Source: Streptomyces aureocirculatus
GTDB taxonomy: Bacteria; Actinomycetota; Actinomycetes; Streptomycetales; Streptomycetaceae
Reading direction: 5' to 3'
DNA: 64,000 nt
NCBI RefSeq assembly: GCF_000720475.1
Contig: NZ_JOAP01000010.1
Coordinates: forward strand, 119,387 to 183,386
The position numbers were made by a program, and so were the translations under genes. Shown one piece after another: positions 23,179-32,290 of the stretch. The first letter of the stretch is position 1. Each line of letters starts with the position of its first letter. The notes beneath the pieces were generated by a model that saw only the letters and a list, made by a program, of their open reading frames with translations, did no database searches and was not told the origin of the DNA.

Positions 23179-24666
23179 TCAGACCCCGACGCGCTCGGGG
23201 GTCTCGGACTCCGCGACCTTCTTGAGCACCGGCGTACGCGGCCCGTGCACCGCCTTCAGGCCGAGGAGGGAGACGGCGACGACGAGCAAGAACGCCGCGC
23301 CCGCGATGCCGAAGCTCAGGGTGAACTGGCTCTCCTCGGGCAGCGCGGGCATGCCCGCGGGAAGCTGGATGGTCTTCGAGGCGAGGAGCGAGGTGATCAC
23401 CGCGCTGGCGATGGCACTGCCGACGGAGCGGGAGATGGAGTTGATGCCGTTGGCGATGCCGGTCTGGTGGGCCGGGACGCCGGCGACGATGAGGGCCGGC
23501 ATGGCGGCGTACCCGAAGCTGATCGCCAGGCCGACGACCATGCCCGCCCCGATCACCGAGGCACTGGTGTCGTGCGCCAGGGTCAGCCAGGCGAAGCCGA
23601 GCACACCGAAGCAGGCTCCGACGGCCAGCGTGGCGCGCGCCCCGATCCGGCGGACCAGGACGCCGCCGAACTGGGCGCCCACCAGGGAGACGAGCGTGGT
23701 CGGCAGGAGATACACGACCGACGCGTCGAGCACGGAGGCACCGAAGCCGTACCCGGCCAGGGACTCGGGCATCTGCACCAGGTAGGAGACGCCGATGAAC
23801 TGGGCGAACATCGCGAAGCCGAGCAGCAGACCGGCCGCGTTGGTGAAGAGCACGGGACGGTGCGTGAACATCTTCATGTCCACCATCGGCTCGCGGACCC
23901 GCTGCTCGGTCAGGACCCACACCCCGGCCATGACGACCGCGGCGGCGAAGCTGCCGAGCGTGCGCCCGGAGGTCCAGCCCCACTCGTGGCCCTGCGAGAT
24001 CGGCAGGAGCAGCAGGACCAGGAGCAGCGCCAGGGTGAGCGCGCCGAGCCAGTCGGTCCGCCCGCCCGTCTTCGTACGCGAGGCGGGCACGACGAGAAGG
24101 ACACCGACGAGGGCGATCACGGCAAGGACCACCGCGAGCCAGAAGACCCGGTGGTAGTCCGGGTCCGAGCCCTGGGTGAGGAGGCCCGCGCCGACCAGGG
24201 CGAGGCCGCTGCCGAACGCCAGCGTGCCACTGACCAGGGCCATCGCACCGTGCAGCTTCTCCGGCTTGACCTCCTCGCGCAGCACGGAGAGCGCGAGGGG
24301 GAAGATCGCGGTCGCCGCGCCCTGCAGCACGCGGCCGACGATGAGCCAGGTCAGCGAGGTCGTGGTGGCGGCGAGCACCGAGCCCGCGATCATCACGAGC
24401 AGCACCCCGACGAGGGTCGGCTTCTTGCCGTGCTGGTCACCGAAGCGGCCGAGCAGCGGGGTGAAGACGGCGGCGGACAGCAGCGTCGCCGTCGTCACCC
24501 AGCTTACGTTCGCGGTGGTGGCGTCCAGTTCGCTCTGGATGATCCCGAGGATCGGGACGACCAGCGTCTGCATCATCGAGACGACCATGGCGGCGAGCCC
24601 GAGCACCAGGACGACCGAGGTCGAACCCGAGGCCCGCGTGGACGCCGTGTGCTGTGCGTGAGACAC
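23179..24666 (-). CDS. MFS drug-efflux transporter (DHA2/EmrB-QacA-like)
   Basis: 495 residues with about 14 transmembrane helices, the count of the DHA2 group. Motif A is GRFGDQHGKKPTLVG; IVGRVLQGAATAIFPLALS and GTLAFGSGLALVGAGL match further conserved helices of proton-driven drug exporters. The start is a GTG with GGAAAGAG six bases upstream. A MarR regulator is divergent across an AT-rich spacer with palindromes, the usual arrangement for inducible efflux. The substrate is unknown; likely candidates are antibiotics or aromatic toxins. Confidence 0.88.
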   Translation of the reverse strand: MSHAQHTASTRASGSTSVVLVLGLAAMVVSMMQTLVVPILGIIQSELDATTANVSWVTTATLLSAAVFTPLLGRFGDQHGKKPTLVGVLLVMIAGSVLAATTTSLTWLIVGRVLQGAATAIFPLALSVLREEVKPEKLHGAMALVSGTLAFGSGLALVGAGLLTQGSDPDYHRVFWLAVVLAVIALVGVLLVVPASRTKTGGRTDWLGALTLALLLVLLLLPISQGHEWGWTSGRTLGSFAAAVVMAGVWVLTEQRVREPMVDMKMFTHRPVLFTNAAGLLLGFAMFAQFIGVSYLVQMPESLAGYGFGASVLDASVVYLLPTTLVSLVGAQFGGVLVRRIGARATLAVGACFGVLGFAWLTLAHDTSASVIGAGMVVGLAISFGYAAMPALIVAGVPAHQTGIANGINSISRSVGSAIASAVITSLLASKTIQLPAGMPALPEESQFTLSFGIAGAAFLLVVAVSLLGLKAVHGPRTPVLKKVAESETPERVGV

Positions 24667-24702
24667 GGAAAACTCTTTCCCAACTACTTAAGAACCTAGA
24701 AG

Positions 24703-24756
24703 CTTGAAGACCTCAAGTAATATCTTACGGTAGAGGTCAATATTTGAGATGGTCAA
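24703..24756. promoter_or_regulatory. MarR operator region in AT-rich spacer
   Basis: Three overlapping inverted repeats built from the half-site TTGA/TCAA are visible: CTTGA-AGACC-TCAAG (24703-24717), TCAA-TAT-TTGA (24737-24747) and TTGA-GATGG-TCAA (24744-24756). They lie between the divergent MFS and MarR genes in unusually AT-rich DNA. Confidence 0.6.
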
Positions 24757-24780
24757 GTTTCAGGGCGTAAGGTCGATCAC

Positions 24781-25218
24781 ATGACAGGATCCGCACCCGT
24801 CGACACGGGCCGGCTCATGGAGCAGCTCTCGATGGCGCTCGGCACCTACTACGGCGATTTCACCGCCGCGGCGGCGCGCGAGAACCTCACGGCGAGCCAG
24901 GCCAAGACGCTGACCGTGCTGCGCCGCGGCCCCGCGGCGATGCGCGTCCTGGCCGAGACCCTCGCCTGCGACGCCTCGAACATGACGGGCATCATCGACC
25001 GCCTGGAGAAGCGCGCCCTGGTCCGCCGCGAGCCGAGCCCCGGCGACCGCCGCGTCAAGAACGTCGTCATCACCCCGGCCGGTGAGCAGGCCATCGACAC
25101 CATCCGCGCCGGTATGCACACCACCCTCGCGGGCCTGGCCACACTCGACGACGGGGAGCGGGCGACCCTGCACACCCTCCTCGATCGCGCCTTCGCGGCG
25201 CGGCCCGCGACGGGCTGA
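24781..25218 (+). CDS. MarR-family regulator of the adjacent efflux gene
   Basis: 145 residues. The winged helix is clear: LTASQAKTLTVLRRGPAAMRVLAE, the recognition helix CDASNMTGIIDRLEKRALVRR and the wing EPSPGDRRVKNVVITPAG with the conserved D-R-R. It is divergent from the MFS exporter 114 bp away and probably represses both genes until a phenolic or drug ligand binds. No strong Shine-Dalgarno sequence is seen before the ATG (GTAAGG at about ten bases). Confidence 0.9.
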   Translation: MTGSAPVDTGRLMEQLSMALGTYYGDFTAAAARENLTASQAKTLTVLRRGPAAMRVLAETLACDASNMTGIIDRLEKRALVRREPSPGDRRVKNVVITPAGEQAIDTIRAGMHTTLAGLATLDDGERATLHTLLDRAFAARPATG

Positions 25219-25235
25219 CGGACTGACGGGCCGGC

Positions 25236-26012
25236 CTACCGGGCGGCGCCCCGGTGGCCCAGGCGCGCGGAGAGGTCCGCCGCCCCCTTGACGGCGAGGT
25301 CGGCCAGTTCGGTCTCGCGCTCCTCGGTCCAGCGGATCATGGGCACCGAGACGGACAGGGCGGCGACGACGTGCCTCGCGCCGTCCCGGACGGGGGCGGC
25401 GACGCAGCCGACGTCGGGGTTGGACTCGCGGTGTTCGGTGGCCACACCCCGCTCGCGGACGCCGTCGAGGGCGGCCCGGAGCGCGTCGGGGTCCGTGATG
25501 CTGTGCCCGGTCATCGCGACGAGGTCACCCGCCCCTTCGACACGGACGGCGAGTTCGTCCGGCGGCAGCGAGGCGAGCAGCATCTTGCCCACCGCGGTGC
25601 AGTGGGCCGGGAGCCTGCGGCCCGCGGCCGAGACCATGCGGACGGCGTGGGTGGAGTCGACCTTGGCGATGTAGATGACGTCCAGGTCCTCCAGGATCGC
25701 GACGTGCACCGTCTCACCGCAGGTCTCCGCGACCTGCCGGGCCACCTGCTGCCCCTCGGCGGCGAGGTCGAGCTGCTCCGCGTAGCGGCTGCCGAGCTGG
25801 TAGGCGCGCACACCGAGGCGGTAGCGGCCCGGCTGTTCCGGCACGGACACCAGATAGGAGCGGGCCGCGAGAGTGGTGACCAGTTCGTGCACCGTGGTGC
25901 GCGGCAGTTGCAGCTTGCGGGTGATGTCCGGCGCCGAGAGCATGCCCTCGCCCTCAAGGAACAGTTCGAGTATGTCCAGCGCCCTGGTCACCGCGGGGAC
26001 GAGACGTCCCAT
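25236..26012 (-). CDS. IclR-family transcriptional regulator
   Basis: 258 residues. The N-terminal winged helix (ALDILELFLEGEGMLSAPDI, LPRTTVHELVTTLAARSYL) is followed by the IclR effector domain with ETVHVAILEDLDVIYIAKVDS, HCTAVGKMLLASLP and the C-terminal SVPMIRWTEER. Relatives control sugar-acid, aromatic and glyoxylate genes. It is divergent from a galactonate-dehydratase-like gene 207 bp away, and palindromes in that spacer and before the third gene suggest it governs the locus. Two starts (26021 GTG, 26012 ATG) are close together; GGGAAG and AAGGGTGG both lie nearby. Confidence 0.88.
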   Translation of the reverse strand: MGRLVPAVTRALDILELFLEGEGMLSAPDITRKLQLPRTTVHELVTTLAARSYLVSVPEQPGRYRLGVRAYQLGSRYAEQLDLAAEGQQVARQVAETCGETVHVAILEDLDVIYIAKVDSTHAVRMVSAAGRRLPAHCTAVGKMLLASLPPDELAVRVEGAGDLVAMTGHSITDPDALRAALDGVRERGVATEHRESNPDVGCVAAPVRDGARHVVAALSVSVPMIRWTEERETELADLAVKGAADLSARLGHRGAAR

Positions 26013-26032
26013 GCTTCCCACCCACCCTTGCC

Positions 26033-26067
26033 GTTCGAAATTCCGGTCGCTGACCGATATCGCGAAC
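26033..26067. promoter_or_regulatory. Possible IclR half-sites
   Basis: GTTCGAAAT (26033-26041) and CGATATCGCGAAC (26055-26067) repeat elements of the palindrome at 26171-26191 and of the site at 28584-28599. They lie directly upstream of the IclR gene, so they could serve autoregulation. Confidence 0.4.
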
Positions 26068-26170
26068 GCAGCCTAGCCACAGGCTTGTTCAGCAGGCAAT
26101 GATCCCGCCGAACCCGGTACCGCACGATCCGTTGACACCCTCAGCGCGGCCTGATTACGGTCACGCCAAC

Positions 26171-26191
26171 ATTTCGAACGCGGGTCGAAAT
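26171..26191. promoter_or_regulatory. Likely IclR operator palindrome
   Basis: ATTTCGAAC and GGTCGAAAT form 9-bp arms with one mismatch around a GCG centre, about 30 bp before the dehydratase start. A further TCTCGAACAG follows at once, adding a third half-site. Confidence 0.6.
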
Positions 26192-26219
26192 CTCGAACAG
26201 ACTCAAGGGGCCAACTGCC

Positions 26220-27374
26220 GTGCGCATCACGGGAATCAGCACTCACGTCGTCGGGACCCCCTGGCGCAACCTCACCTATGTGCTCGTCCACACCGACGAG
26301 GGGCTCACCGGGGTCGGCGAGACCCGGATGCTGGGCCGCACCGACGCGCTCGTCGGCTATCTGCGCGAGGCGGAGGCCCACCACATCGCCGGTTCCGACC
26401 CGTTCGCGGTCGAGGACCTCGTACGCAGGATGAAGTACGGCGACTACGGGCGGGCCGGCGAGATCGTCATGTCCGGCATCGCCGTCGTCGAGATGGCGTG
26501 CTGGGACATCAAGGGCAAGGCGCTCGGCGTGCCGGTGTGGCAACTGCTCGGCGGGCAGGTGACCGACCGGGTCAAGGCCTACGCCAACGGCTGGTACACC
26601 ACCGAGCGGACCCCGGAGGCGTACCACGAGGCGGCGCGCGCGGTGCTGGCGCGCGGCTACCGGGCCCTGAAGATCGACCCGTTCGGGACCGGGCACCTCG
26701 AACTCGACCACGAGCAGTCCGCGTACGCCGTGTCGCTGATCGAGGCGGTACGGGACGCGATCGGGCCCGACGCCGAGCTGATGCTGGAGATGCACGGCCG
26801 GTTCAGCCCGGCCACGGCGGTGCGCCTGGCCCGGGAGATGGCGCCGTTCCGGCCCGCCTGGCTGGAGGAGCCGGTGCCGCCGGAGAACCTCAAGGCCCTC
26901 AAGAAGGTGGCGGACAAGGTGGAGCTGCCGGTCGCGACCGGCGAGCGGATCCACGACCGCATCGAGTTCCGCGAACTGTTCGAGTCGGGGGCCGCCGACA
27001 TCATCCAGCCCGACATCGGCCACATCGGCGGCATCCTGGAGACCCGCAAGCTGGCCGCCACCGCCGAGACGCACTATCTGCTGGTGGCCCCGCACAACGT
27101 GGGCGGCTCGGTGCTCACCGCGGCCTCGCTGCAACTGGCCGCGTGCACCCAGAACTTCAAGGTTCTCGAACACTTCAACGACTTCGCGGACGCGGAGATC
27201 AAGAAGGTGGTGCACGGCGCTCCGCGGGTCGACCCGGAGACGGGCTGCTTCGAGGTCTCGCACTCCCCCGGCCTCGGCGTCGAGTTCGACGTCGACGCGG
27301 CGGCCGAGTTCCCGCAGCAGCAGGCGCGGTTCGACCTGTGGGCCGAGGGCTGGGAGCGGAGGGCGCCGAAGTGA
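26220..27374 (+). CDS. Enolase-superfamily dehydratase, galactonate/mannonate type
   Basis: 384 residues, cytoplasmic. The metal ligands E190, E216 and E242 and the catalytic H192 and H292 are spaced 26, 26 and 50 residues apart, exactly as recalled for E. coli D-galactonate dehydratase (183, 209, 235, 285), except that the first ligand is Glu instead of Asp. LEEPVPPENLKALKKVAD, VATGERIHDRIEF and ADIIQPDIGHIGGILE are typical of this subgroup, which removes water from aldonic acids to give 2-keto-3-deoxy acids. The GTG start has AAGGGG upstream. It heads a six-gene plus-strand run with a dehydrogenase and an ABC sugar importer. The precise acid cannot be fixed from sequence. Confidence 0.85.
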   Translation: MRITGISTHVVGTPWRNLTYVLVHTDEGLTGVGETRMLGRTDALVGYLREAEAHHIAGSDPFAVEDLVRRMKYGDYGRAGEIVMSGIAVVEMACWDIKGKALGVPVWQLLGGQVTDRVKAYANGWYTTERTPEAYHEAARAVLARGYRALKIDPFGTGHLELDHEQSAYAVSLIEAVRDAIGPDAELMLEMHGRFSPATAVRLAREMAPFRPAWLEEPVPPENLKALKKVADKVELPVATGERIHDRIEFRELFESGAADIIQPDIGHIGGILETRKLAATAETHYLLVAPHNVGGSVLTAASLQLAACTQNFKVLEHFNDFADAEIKKVVHGAPRVDPETGCFEVSHSPGLGVEFDVDAAAEFPQQQARFDLWAEGWERRAPK

Positions 27375-28432
27375 GCCGGGTCCGCGAGGACGAGGGGGAC
27401 GCGGCGGGCCCGTCGGCACGGAGCCGCTCCCTCGTCGTGGAGCGGCCGGGCACACACCGCCTGGTCCACCGTGACGTACCCGCCCCCGGCCCCGGCGAGG
27501 TCCTGGTCCGGGTCGCCGCCGCCGGGATCTGCGGGAGCGACCGCGAGGTGTACGACGGGCACCGTGACGCTGCCTATGTCCGCTACCCCGTCGTCCCCGG
27601 CCACGAGTGGTCCGGGATCGTCGAGGCGGTCGGCGGCGGAGCGGACCCCGATCTCCTCGGGCGCAGGACCGTCGCCGAGGGGTTCCGGGCGTGCCAGGTG
27701 TGCGAGCGGTGCCGGTGCGGCGAGACCAGTCTGTGCACCGGCGGGTACGCCGAGACCGGGTTCACCGAACCGGGTGCGTTCGCCGACCATCTCGTCGTGC
27801 CCGCGCGCCTGTTGCACCTGCTGCCCGCCGACGCCGATCTGCGGGCCGCGGCCCTGCTCGAACCGGCCGCCGTGGTCGCCGCCGCGGTGCGCGTCGGCCG
27901 GCCGCGGGCCGGTGAGCGGGTCGCGGTGGTCGGCGCCGGCACGCTCGGGCTGCTCGCGGTCCAGCTCCTTGCCGCGTCGAGCCCGGCGGAGCTGGTCGTG
28001 ATCGACCCGCGGGCCGCGCGCGGTGAGCAGGGGCTTGTGTTCGGCGGGAGCGCGTACTGCTCGCCCGAGGAGGCGGACGGGGGCCTGCGAAACCGGTTCG
28101 ATCTGGTGGTGGAGACCGCGGGGGCACCGTCCACGGCCGCTTCCTCGTGCCTGCTCGCGTGCCGGGGCGGCCGGGTCGTGCTCACCGGGATGTTCGCCCC
28201 GGGTGCGACCGGGATCGATCCGGTGCATCTGTCGCTGAGCCAACTGGAGCTGCGCAGTGTCTTCGGCGCGCCGTCGTCGGCCTGGACGGACGCGGTCCGC
28301 GCCTTCCGCCTCGGGCTGCTCGACCCCGCGCCGCTCATCACGCACGAGTTTCCGCTCGAACGGTTCGCCGAGGCGGTCGCGCTTGTCGGCGGGGGTGACC
28401 CGGGGGCCGGGAAGGTCCTCTTGCGCCCCTAG
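27371..28432 (+). CDS. Zinc-dependent medium-chain alcohol dehydrogenase
   Basis: 353 residues. The catalytic zinc ligands are Cys in [14 protein letters not shown] and His in VVPGHEWSG; the structural zinc site is [15 protein letters not shown]. The coenzyme site [19 protein letters not shown] gives G-x-G-x-x-G. Such enzymes oxidise sugar alcohols, aldoses or threonine. Here it may make an aldonate or process the dehydratase product. The GTG overlaps the previous stop (GTGA), so translation is coupled. After the gene there is a short spacer with a repeat element rather than a clear terminator. Confidence 0.88.
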   Translation: MSRVREDEGDAAGPSARSRSLVVERPGTHRLVHRDVPAPGPGEVLVRVAAAGICGSDREVYDGHRDAAYVRYPVVPGHEWSGIVEAVGGGADPDLLGRRTVAEGFRACQVCERCRCGETSLCTGGYAETGFTEPGAFADHLVVPARLLHLLPADADLRAAALLEPAAVVAAAVRVGRPRAGERVAVVGAGTLGLLAVQLLAASSPAELVVIDPRAARGEQGLVFGGSAYCSPEEADGGLRNRFDLVVETAGAPSTAASSCLLACRGGRVVLTGMFAPGATGIDPVHLSLSQLELRSVFGAPSSAWTDAVRAFRLGLLDPAPLITHEFPLERFAEAVALVGGGDPGAGKVLLRP

Positions 28433-28499
28433 AACCGGGCGGTTCCCGGCTTCGGGCACGCGGTGCGATTCCGTGCCGCCCGTCCCTCGTGCCGCCGAT

Positions 28500-28536
28500 C
28501 GCCCTGCGGGCTCGTCCGCAAACGCCGGACGGGCTG
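28500..28536. repeat. Streptomyces-type dispersed intergenic palindrome
   Basis: The segment with core AAACGCCGGACGGGCTG and the opposing CTCGTCCG arm has the form of the short palindromic repeat seen, from memory, in many Streptomyces intergenic regions. It lies in the 180-bp gap inside the sugar operon and may cause partial termination or RNA folding. Confidence 0.55.
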
Positions 28537-28583
28537 TACTGCGCGGGCCGGGCCACGGTTTTGCCCGCACCTCCGAACGGCGT

Positions 28584-28599
28584 CCGATATATCGAACAT
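28584..28599. promoter_or_regulatory. Possible third IclR-type site
   Basis: CGATATATCGAACATC resembles the CGATATCGCGAAC motif near the IclR gene and the TTCGAA half-sites at 26171. It lies just before the ribosome site of the next gene, as if the operon had a second promoter here. Confidence 0.4.
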
Positions 28600-28612
28600 C
28601 AGGAGGCTTTCC

Positions 28613-29581
28613 TTGACCGCCCCACCCATGCCCCGGCGCCCCGGCGCCGACGCGCTCGCCCGCCTCGGTCAGGCCGTGCCACCGGTCGACCCGGCCGACG
28701 CCTCGCCGCACACGTTCCCCGACGGCGGTGCCTGGCGTACCGAGATCCCCTCCGTGGAGGGCCCGGAGGCGCTGTCCGCCGTTCTGAAGGAGAGCACGCG
28801 GCTCGACCTGCCCGTCCACCGCATCAGTCAGGGCAGTGGCGTGTGGATGCTCACCGACGACGAGATCACCGAGATGGTCGACGCCTGCGCCGCGCTCCAC
28901 ATCGAGCTGTGCCTGTTCACCGGACCGCGCGGCACCTGGGACATCGGCGGCTCCACCCGTACCGAATCCGGTGGCGCCGGCCTGCGGGCGCGCGGCCACG
29001 ACGCGCTCGCCGGGTGCGTCGAGGACGCCCTGCGCGCCGCCGGACTCGGGGTGCGCTGCCTGCTCGTCGCGGACGAGGGCGTGCTCTGGACCCTGCACCG
29101 GCTGCGCGGCGCGGGACTGCTGCCCGCCGACACCACGCTGAAGCTGTCCGCGCTCACCGGGCCCGTCAACCCCGCCTCGTACACCGTGTACGAGGGCCTC
29201 GGCGCCGACTCCCTCAATGTGCCGTCCGATCTGACCGCGCACCACCTCACGGAGATCCGCCGCGTCAGCCGGGCCCCGATGGACATGTACATCGAGGCAC
29301 CCGACGACCTCGGCGGCTACGTCCGGATGTACGAGACGGCCGAGCTGATCCGGCGCGGTGCCCCGCTCTATCTGAAGTTCGGCCTCAGCAAGTCGCCCGG
29401 CGTCTACCCCTACGGCGCCCAGTTGCGCGAGCACACCCTCGCCGGCGCCCGCGAGCGGGTGCGGCGCGGACGGCTCGTCCTCGATCTGCTCGCCCGGCAC
29501 GGCGCGGACGGCGGTATGTCGCCGCTCGGCTCCCGGCTGCCGGGCGAGCTGCGCCGCTTCCCCCTCCCGGAAGGCAACTGA
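28613..29581 (+). CDS. Barrel-like protein of the sugar locus, function unknown
   Basis: 322 residues. I start at TTG 28613 because a perfect AGGAGG lies six bases upstream; the first ATG is five codons further, out of range of that site. The chain alternates strands and helices as in a TIM barrel ([83 protein letters not shown]). It vaguely recalls U32-peptidase-like proteins annotated near sugar operons, but no catalytic motif is obvious. Its place between the dehydrogenase and the ABC transporter suggests a role in metabolising the imported sugar or acid, perhaps as an aldolase or isomerase; this is inference. Confidence 0.7.
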   Translation: MTAPPMPRRPGADALARLGQAVPPVDPADASPHTFPDGGAWRTEIPSVEGPEALSAVLKESTRLDLPVHRISQGSGVWMLTDDEITEMVDACAALHIELCLFTGPRGTWDIGGSTRTESGGAGLRARGHDALAGCVEDALRAAGLGVRCLLVADEGVLWTLHRLRGAGLLPADTTLKLSALTGPVNPASYTVYEGLGADSLNVPSDLTAHHLTEIRRVSRAPMDMYIEAPDDLGGYVRMYETAELIRRGAPLYLKFGLSKSPGVYPYGAQLREHTLAGARERVRRGRLVLDLLARHGADGGMSPLGSRLPGELRRFPLPEGN

Positions 29582-29584
29582 CCG

Positions 29585-30691
29585 ATGCGCACCCGCACAC
29601 TCCTCATCACGGTGAGCACCGCGCTGCTCACCGCCGGGCTCGCCGCCTGCGGCCAGGAGGCCAGGGGCGGCAGCCGCTACGAGCCGGACACCGGCAAGGG
29701 CGCCACCATCGGCCTCGCCATGCCCACCAAGTCCTCCGAGCGGTGGATAGCCGACGGCGAGAACATGGCGAAGCAGTTCGAGAAGGCCGGTTACCGGACC
29801 GATCTGCAGTACGGCGACAACAAGGTCGAGAACCAGATCGCCCAGCTCGAAAACATGATCACCAAGGGGCACGGCCTCTTGGTGGTCGCCGCGATCGACG
29901 GCTCCGCGCTGACCGAGGTCATGCGGCGCGCCCACGACGCGCACATCCCCGTGATCAGCTACGACCGGCTCATCCTCGGCACCGAGCACGTCGACTACTA
30001 CGCGTCGTTCGACAACGAGCGGGTGGGCCGCCTCGAAGCCGAGTACATCGTCAAGAAGCTCAAACTCGGCAAGCCGGACAAGGGCGGCGACCCGCACACC
30101 ATCGAGCTGTTCGCGGGCTCACCGGACGACAACAACACCCGGTACTTCTGGAGCGGTGCCATGAGGGTGCTCAAGCCGTACTTCACGAGCGGGCAACTCA
30201 CCGTGCGCTCCGGGCAGAGAAGGATGAACCAGGCCACCACGCTGCGCTGGGACGGTGGCACCGCGCAGAAGCGCATGGACGACCTGATCAGCAAGAACTA
30301 CGGTTCCGCGCGGGTCGACGCGGTGCTCTCCCCGTACGACGGGATCTCGATCGGCGTCATCTCCGCGCTGAAGAGCGCGGGGTACGGTTCCAAGGACCGG
30401 CCGCTGCCGGTGATCACCGGACAGGACGCCGAGCTGGCGTCGGTGAAGTCCATCATCCGCGGCGAGCAGACGCAGACGGTGTTCAAGGACACCAGGAAGC
30501 TGGCCGCGCGGACGGTGGCGATGGGCGACGCGGTCCTGAACGGCAGGAAGCCGAAGGTCAACAACACCACGGACTACGACAACGGCAAGAAGGTCGTGCC
30601 GTCCTTCCTGCTCGACCCGGTCAGCGTCGACAAGTACAACACCCGGCTCCTCGTGGACGAGGGCTACTTCACGGCCGGACAGCTCTCGTGA
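29585..30691 (+). CDS. chvE: ABC sugar-binding lipoprotein (ChvE-like)
   Basis: 368 residues. The lipoprotein signal LLTAGLAAC puts the anchored Cys at about residue 21, so the protein sits on the outer face of the membrane. The mature part begins [20 protein letters not shown], then [20 protein letters not shown] and [11 protein letters not shown], all typical of ChvE/MmsE proteins that bind galactose, arabinose or glucose. [27 protein letters not shown] closes the second lobe. It follows the previous gene by 3 bp and overlaps the ATPase gene (GTGA). Confidence 0.85.
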   Translation: MRTRTLLITVSTALLTAGLAACGQEARGGSRYEPDTGKGATIGLAMPTKSSERWIADGENMAKQFEKAGYRTDLQYGDNKVENQIAQLENMITKGHGLLVVAAIDGSALTEVMRRAHDAHIPVISYDRLILGTEHVDYYASFDNERVGRLEAEYIVKKLKLGKPDKGGDPHTIELFAGSPDDNNTRYFWSGAMRVLKPYFTSGQLTVRSGQRRMNQATTLRWDGGTAQKRMDDLISKNYGSARVDAVLSPYDGISIGVISALKSAGYGSKDRPLPVITGQDAELASVKSIIRGEQTQTVFKDTRKLAARTVAMGDAVLNGRKPKVNNTTDYDNGKKVVPSFLLDPVSVDKYNTRLLVDEGYFTAGQLS

Positions 30692-32280
30692 GCGGCCCCG
30701 TGCTCGAGATGCGCGGGATCACCAAGACGTTCCCCGGCGTCAAGGCGCTCTGCGATGTGCGTCTGACCGTGGGCGCCGGGGAGATCCACGCGATCTGCGG
30801 CGAGAACGGCGCGGGCAAGTCGACGCTGATGAAGATCCTCAGCGGCGTTCACCAGCACGGTAGTTACGACGGCGAGATCCGCTTCGAGGGCCGCAGGGCC
30901 GCCTTCAAGGACATCCGTGACGGCGAACGGCACGGCATCGTCATCATCCATCAGGAGCTGGCACTCGTCCCGTACCTCTCCATCGCCGAGAACATCTTCC
31001 TGGGCAACGAACGGAGCAGCCGGGGCTTCATCGACTGGAACGACACGCTGCGCAGGGCGAGCGCGCTCCTGAAGCGGGTCGGCCTGCGCGAGAAGCCGGG
31101 GACCGCGGTGGCCGACATCGGCGTGGGCAAGCAGCAGTTGGTGGAGATCGCCAAGGCTCTGGCGAAGGAGGTGAAGCTGCTCATCCTCGACGAGCCGACG
31201 GCCGCCCTCAACGACGAGGACAGCGCAGGGCTCCTCGACCTCATCCTGGAGCTGCGCGACCAGGGCATCGCCTGCATCATGATTTCGCACAAGCTGAACG
31301 AGATCAGGGCCGTCGCCGACTCGGTGACGATCCTGCGCGACGGGCGGACCATCGAGACCCTGACGGTCCGTCAGACTCCGTCGTCAACGCCGCGGTTGTC
31401 GGAGGACCGCATCATCCGCGGCATGGTCGGCCGCGACCTCGACCGCCGCTTCCCCGAGCGCACGCCCTACGAGGGCGAGGACGCGGGCTCCCTCGCCCTG
31501 TCCGTGCGGGGCTGGACGGTGCGGCATCCGGTCGACCACCAGCGCAAGGTCGTCGACGATGTGTCACTGACCGTGCGGCGCGGTGAGATCGTGGGCATCG
31601 CGGGCCTGATGGGCGCGGGCCGAACGGAGCTCGCGATGTCCGTCTTCGGGCGTTCGTACGGTCAGTACGTGGCGGGGACCGTGGCCGTCGGCGGACGCGA
31701 AGTCTCCACGAAGACGGTGCCCGCGGCCGTGGCCGCCGGTATCGCGTACGTCACCGAGGACCGCAAGCGGTACGGCCTGAACCTCATCGACGACATCAAC
31801 CGCAATATCTCCCTGCCGTCCCTGCCGGGCATGCGGCGCGGAGGCACCGGCTTGTTCGGCGGCTTCGGCGGCCTCGCCGGCTTCGTCGACGCGCACCACG
31901 AGCGGGCCGTCGCCGAGCGCTACCGCAGGACGATGAACATCAAGGCGCCCACCGTCTTCGAGCAGGTGGGACGGCTCTCCGGCGGCAACCAGCAGAAGGT
32001 CGTCCTGAGCAAGTGGATCCACGCCGACCCCGAGGTGCTGATCCTCGACGAGCCGACGCGCGGCATCGACGTCGGCGCCAAGTACGAGATCTACACCGTC
32101 ATCGACCGGCTCGCCGCCGCGGGCAAGGCGGTCCTCTTCATCTCCTCCGAGCTGCCCGAGCTGCTCGGGATGTGCGACCGGATCTACACGATGGCCGAGG
32201 GCCGGCTGACCGGTGAGGTCGACCGCGCGGACGCCACCCAGGAACTCCTGATGCGCCACATGACCCGGAACAGAAGCTGA
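30688..32280 (+). CDS. gguA: Sugar ABC transporter ATPase (GguA/MmsA-like)
   Basis: 530 residues with two nucleotide-binding domains. The first has Walker [10 protein letters not shown], an ABC signature in [16 protein letters not shown] and Walker [12 protein letters not shown]. The second has a degenerate P-loop ([10 protein letters not shown]), as is normal in this family, with signature [14 protein letters not shown] and Walker [13 protein letters not shown]. The length fits multiple-sugar importers of the carbohydrate uptake transporter 2 class. The start is GTG 30688, overlapping the upstream stop. It sits at the inner face of the membrane with GguB. Confidence 0.92.
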   Translation: MSGPVLEMRGITKTFPGVKALCDVRLTVGAGEIHAICGENGAGKSTLMKILSGVHQHGSYDGEIRFEGRRAAFKDIRDGERHGIVIIHQELALVPYLSIAENIFLGNERSSRGFIDWNDTLRRASALLKRVGLREKPGTAVADIGVGKQQLVEIAKALAKEVKLLILDEPTAALNDEDSAGLLDLILELRDQGIACIMISHKLNEIRAVADSVTILRDGRTIETLTVRQTPSSTPRLSEDRIIRGMVGRDLDRRFPERTPYEGEDAGSLALSVRGWTVRHPVDHQRKVVDDVSLTVRRGEIVGIAGLMGAGRTELAMSVFGRSYGQYVAGTVAVGGREVSTKTVPAAVAAGIAYVTEDRKRYGLNLIDDINRNISLPSLPGMRRGGTGLFGGFGGLAGFVDAHHERAVAERYRRTMNIKAPTVFEQVGRLSGGNQQKVVLSKWIHADPEVLILDEPTRGIDVGAKYEIYTVIDRLAAAGKAVLFISSELPELLGMCDRIYTMAEGRLTGEVDRADATQELLMRHMTRNRS

Positions 32281-32290
32281 GGCCCCCGCC

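Noticed and set aside
27074..30097. A minus-strand frame of about 1000 codons across the sugar operon
   Set aside because: It runs antisense through four genes with clear domains and has only mirrored GC bias; no domain is recognisable.
28489..32280. A plus-strand frame of about 1260 codons ending in the ABC ATPase
   Set aside because: The first 730 codons are Arg/Pro-rich shadow sequence of other genes; the real protein begins at GTG 30688.
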